A DNA stretch of 8,482 nucleotides from DASYSA01 sp036003885. GTDB lineage: Bacteria > Acidobacteriota > Blastocatellia > UBA7656. The notes below the pieces were generated by a model that saw only the letters and a list, made by a program, of their open reading frames with translations, ran no database searches and was not told where the DNA came from. Shown here piece by piece: positions 5,664 to 8,482 of the stretch (position 1 is the stretch's first letter; the number at the start of each line of letters is the position of its first letter). Position numbers and translations under genes: made by a program. The stretch is from positions 1-8,482 of the forward strand of contig DASYSA010000705.1 of the NCBI GenBank assembly GCA_036003885.1, read 5' to 3'.

Positions 5664-7733
5664 CTATTGGCTCGCTTTGAATCCCCTCAGTTCCGGCTCG
5701 ATCCTGAATGTGCCGCCGTCCCAATCGACCGTCACGGTGGTTCCATCCGCGAAAGTAGTCCGCTCTTTACGGTAGTTCTTATCGAGGAATTCGTGTCTGG
5801 TCATCTCGAGCAACGCCACCCTCTCGTGCAGAGCGGCCATCTGACGGATCAAGTTCTGAATCTTTTCATCGGCAACCGGTACGACCGGGATCTCCGGTAC
5901 GCCGCCGCCCAACAAGCCGTAGAGCAGACTCTTTTGATCGCGTGGCGAGTAGGACACAATGACCGCATCGTGGTAGACGAGATTGTAAAGCGGGACGGGG
6001 ATGACCTTGCCCGTACCGCCGGACTGATTGACGCAATCCACATAAGGAATCACCCAATCAGCCCCCGCTTCCGTAGCCACAATGCCCAGATTGTGACGAG
6101 ACCAATTCAGGCATGCGGCCTGTGCGTTCATCGCCTCCGTCCGCGTCGTTGGGTGTTCGACGTTGAAGTCCTCGTCGGGGGGTACGTAACCAACTACGTC
6201 GATGTAGATGCCTTGCGGCTTGATGCCGTGGTCGAAGAGCAATTGGTTGTTCTTGAGCAGATGCCCCAGCATGAATCGCGCATTGAGAAAGGTCTGGATT
6301 CCGCCATCCCAGTGGCGCATGAAAGGAATATATCCCTCTTTCGAGTCACCGAACCGGGTGCCCGGGAAAGCTTTCGGCCGGCTCTGGGTGTCCTCTTCAT
6401 GAATCGCGAACTGGGAATCGTAGGAAGGAGCGTCAATGTAGTAGTCGCGATACTGGTCGTGCAGTATATACGGATAGCCGAGCTCTCGGCACGTATCTGC
6501 CAATCTCTTCATGCCCTCCCAACCGCCGGCCCGTTCAGGCGGAGGCAGCGAATCCGGATGCTGGCGGTCATACCCAAGGTGAGGCCAGCCGGACACGAAG
6601 ACCAAAACCCGATCAACCCCTTTGGCCTTGAGTTCGCGAAGCTGATGGGCTCGTTCATCGAATGTTGTCAGACTGTAGTTCTTTGTCGGCTCCTTCGTGT
6701 CGTAACGATCGCTCTCCGGTTTCATGTTTCTCAAGATGCTCGCCCGAGTCTGCGGCGTTCCAATCAGCGTTGCCACCGCCGGCGTCCGCGCGATCTTCTC
6801 CTTAAGCGAGACGAACAGTCCCTTATCCATTACGTATCGGCGATAGCGCCTGGCAAGGTCCACGTAACCACCTTCGGTAAAGAAGCACATGCGAACCGTC
6901 CGAGGGTAACCGAATCTACCAAGCGTAGCCCGCCACCGAGGGCCTATGACGGTGGGGCCGCCGGCAGGATGCTGAAACTGGTATGCGGCGTCGCTGGCGG
7001 TCTCCACGATGACCATCATCGCCGCTCTGCCCTTTTGAAATCCCCACCACGACATGGACCACGACTCAATAACGTTGCTTTGCACAACGCTGTTATCCGT
7101 GGCCACGAGCTTCCCTTCAGCGGTCGTGCCGCGGATCGGGCTGAACTCCTTTGGCCAGGTGCGCGGCAACAGATTGCCACGGCCATTGCTCAAGAGCGTG
7201 TAGTCGACCTCGCTCGCGTCCAGCGCGGTCGGCCAATCGAGTTGCCTTACAACGGCCTCCCGCTCGTCGGCGGCTATATCAAAGACGAGTTCCTCATCCT
7301 TACCTTCGAGACAAACAGTCAGAAACAACCGCAGATCCAGGTCGGCGGCATTGCGGCGCCACTGACCTAAGCCGATCTTGACGCCCGTCTTGAATCCGGT
7401 GTCGTAGGGTGTAATCGTGATCTTCTGAGCGCCGAGGAGCGGAAGATAAAACTCTTCGCCTCTCGATTTCACCAGGACGTCTTTGGCCGAAGAGGGCGCC
7501 ATCGCCCAGGTGGCAGGTCCAGCTTCCACCTTCAGGGCGAGGTCCGTTTCGTTGATCGAGACTCTGTTCTTCTTGCCGGCGATGATCCACTTGCCCGGGG
7601 AATGCGACACGGTCACTGCAGGCGCCCCCCATTGCTCGCGCGCGAGCTGCTGAGCGACGAGCAGCGAAGACAGACCGAGCGTCGCGGCGGCCGCCAGAAT
7701 CAGCAACTGCTTTCTAAATATTCTGATCATCAT
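5664..7733 (-). CDS. Secreted TIM-barrel glycoside hydrolase resembling GH129/GH101 (possible alpha-N-acetylgalactosaminidase)
   Basis: This 689-residue protein has a Sec signal peptide at about 1-27 (FRKQLLILAAAATLGLSSLLVA, then QQ), a beta-rich N-terminal domain to about 310, a barrel at about 315-620, and a short C-terminal beta domain ending FADGTTVTVDWDGGTFRIEPEL. Barrel motifs are VDRVLVFVSGWPHLGYDRQHPD (373-394), PYILHDQYRDYY (421-432), GIYIDVVG (508-515) and GIVATEAGADWVIPYVD (550-566). D512 at a strand end is the likely nucleophile and E555 the acid/base. The 43-residue spacing equals D435/E478 of the Bifidobacterium GH129 enzyme NagBb as I remember it. Overall similarity to GH129 cannot be verified here, and a DUF5696-type or other uncharacterised family is a real alternative. 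AGGA at 7738-7741 lies 4 nt before the ATG at 7733 and 7 nt before a second ATG at 7730, so the true start may be one codon later. It sits 16 bp after the GH95 stop. Confidence 0.8.
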   Translation of the reverse strand: MMIRIFRKQLLILAAAATLGLSSLLVAQQLAREQWGAPAVTVSHSPGKWIIAGKKNRVSINETDLALKVEAGPATWAMAPSSAKDVLVKSRGEEFYLPLLGAQKITITPYDTGFKTGVKIGLGQWRRNAADLDLRLFLTVCLEGKDEELVFDIAADEREAVVRQLDWPTALDASEVDYTLLSNGRGNLLPRTWPKEFSPIRGTTAEGKLVATDNSVVQSNVIESWSMSWWGFQKGRAAMMVIVETASDAAYQFQHPAGGPTVIGPRWRATLGRFGYPRTVRMCFFTEGGYVDLARRYRRYVMDKGLFVSLKEKIARTPAVATLIGTPQTRASILRNMKPESDRYDTKEPTKNYSLTTFDERAHQLRELKAKGVDRVLVFVSGWPHLGYDRQHPDSLPPPERAGGWEGMKRLADTCRELGYPYILHDQYRDYYIDAPSYDSQFAIHEEDTQSRPKAFPGTRFGDSKEGYIPFMRHWDGGIQTFLNARFMLGHLLKNNQLLFDHGIKPQGIYIDVVGYVPPDEDFNVEHPTTRTEAMNAQAACLNWSRHNLGIVATEAGADWVIPYVDCVNQSGGTGKVIPVPLYNLVYHDAVIVSYSPRDQKSLLYGLLGGGVPEIPVVPVADEKIQNLIRQMAALHERVALLEMTRHEFLDKNYRKERTTFADGTTVTVDWDGGTFRIEPELRGFKASQ

Positions 7734-7749
7734 GGTTTCCTTTGCCTTC

Positions 7750-8482
7750 TCACCGGAAGTGAATCCGATACTCCTTTCCAGCCTTCATCTTTAGCCGGAT
7801 AAGGCCATCGCCGAGTGTTGAAAGAGGTAGATCTTTTCCATTCTCCCTCACAGCCGTGATTTTCTGCCCACGGGGAGGCCTGAGCGTTTGTTCGCCATCA
7901 ACCTCGGGCCTTAAGACGGCTTCAGCGGCTCTAGCCGCTGCCCAGCTCAGATCGACTTGAATCGCGCCGCGCGCCCGAAGTCCTTTGACCGACCCTTCAG
8001 ACCACGCCTTTGGAAGCGCGGGCAGAAGGCTGATTTCACCGGCGTGGCTTTGCAGCAACATCTCAGCCATCCCCGCTGTGCCGCCGAAATTCCCGTCGAT
8101 CTGAAACGGCGGATGATTGTCGAGGAGATTCGGAAGGGTCGATTTAGCCAGGAGGGCGACAATGTTTTCATGTGCCCGGTCGCCCTCTTCAAGGCGCGCC
8201 CAGAAGTTGATGATCCAGGCGCGACTCCATCCAGTGTGACCGCTTCCTGCTTTGAGCCGCCGCTCGAGTGAAACTCGAGCGGCTCGCGCAAGCTCCGGCG
8301 TGCCGCGCAATGTGATTTGATTGCCCGGATGCAGCGCGAACAAATGCGAGATGTGACGGTGTCCGGGGTCGGGTTCGTCGTAGTCTTCAAGCCACTCTTG
8401 CAACTGGCCGTGCTTGCCGATCATGAGTTTCGGCAATCGATCACGAGCGGCAGCCAGTCTCTTGCGGAAATCAGCATCGACG
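7750..8482 (-). CDS. GH95 alpha-L-fucosidase, C-terminal 243 residues (5' end outside window)
   Basis: The reading frame is open from the right edge to the TGA at 7750-7752. The residues before the possible internal TTG at 8436 (VDADFRKRLAAARDR) continue the family pattern, so the gene enters from outside and 8436 is not a start. Visible are the end of the (alpha/alpha)6 catalytic barrel: GKHGQLQEWLEDYDEPDPGHRHISHLFALHPG, HTGWSRAWIINFWARLEEGDRA, and NHPPFQIDGNFGGTAGMAEMLLQSH, followed by a C-terminal beta domain ending KAGKEYRIHFR. The Asp of QIDGN (fragment residue 129) probably corresponds to D766 of Bifidobacterium AfcA, which activates the asparagine base of this inverting enzyme. Full members are about 750-850 residues, so roughly the last third is present. 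GH95 mostly hydrolyses terminal alpha-1,2-L-fucose, with some alpha-L-galactosidases. It is upstream in the tight glycosidase string, and its product fits fucD. Confidence 0.94.
   Translation of the reverse strand, partial: VDADFRKRLAAARDRLPKLMIGKHGQLQEWLEDYDEPDPGHRHISHLFALHPGNQITLRGTPELARAARVSLERRLKAGSGHTGWSRAWIINFWARLEEGDRAHENIVALLAKSTLPNLLDNHPPFQIDGNFGGTAGMAEMLLQSHAGEISLLPALPKAWSEGSVKGLRARGAIQVDLSWAAARAAEAVLRPEVDGEQTLRPPRGQKITAVRENGKDLPLSTLGDGLIRLKMKAGKEYRIHFR

Noticed and set aside
5667..7370. 567-codon open frame on the plus strand antisense to the GH129-like gene
   Set aside because: It has no recognisable domain or signal peptide and an Arg/His/Pro-rich shadow composition. It overlaps a clear secreted enzyme with motifs, signal peptide and operon spacing on the other strand.
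7750..8436. A complete small gene starting at the TTG at 8436
   Set aside because: The same frame continues upstream to the window edge with residues that fit GH95, so the TTG is an internal leucine codon and the gene is truncated only by the window.

Overview
The window looks like part of a glycan-utilisation locus from a soil or environmental Acidobacteriota-type bacterium. That placement is an inference. It rests on the Oar-like TonB-dependent receptor (carboxypeptidase-regulatory N-terminal domain followed by an LPLNGRN plug motif), a family greatly expanded in Acidobacteriota, and on the absence of a SusD partner in view. No rRNA, tRNA, CRISPR array, transposase or phage gene was seen.

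Layout: (1) 1-1748, minus strand, the N-terminal 582 residues of an outer-membrane TonB-dependent receptor, running off the left edge. (2) 1749-2193, a 445-bp divergent regulatory region. It holds a receptor promoter overlapped by one of two tandem LacI-type operator-like sites 21 bp apart, a 142-bp inverted array of heptamer GGATYYA-like repeats, and a separate plus-strand promoter whose -35 box lies in a perfect inverted repeat. (3) 2194-3531, plus strand, an L-fuconate dehydratase (FucD/ENOSF1 type) with all expected catalytic residues. (4) 3532-3669, a convergent gap with two short hairpins but no classical terminator. (5) 3670-8482, minus strand, a tight gene string read from right to left: a GH95 alpha-L-fucosidase (C-terminal part only, entering from the right edge), a 689-residue secreted TIM-barrel hydrolase resembling GH129/GH101 enzymes, and a Tat-exported GH97 enzyme with the retaining alpha-galactosidase signature. 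The gaps are 16 and 20 bp, so the three are probably one operon whose promoter lies outside the window.

Taken together, the genes suggest breakdown of a fucosylated glycan. GH95 would remove terminal alpha-L-fucose, GH97 alpha-galactose, and the GH129-like enzyme another alpha-linked sugar, possibly GalNAc. The receptor may import products, and FucD would dehydrate L-fuconate in the non-phosphorylated oxidative fucose pathway. The least characterised parts are the GH129-like protein, the exact glycan attacked, and the tandem-operator and heptamer-array region between the receptor and fucD.
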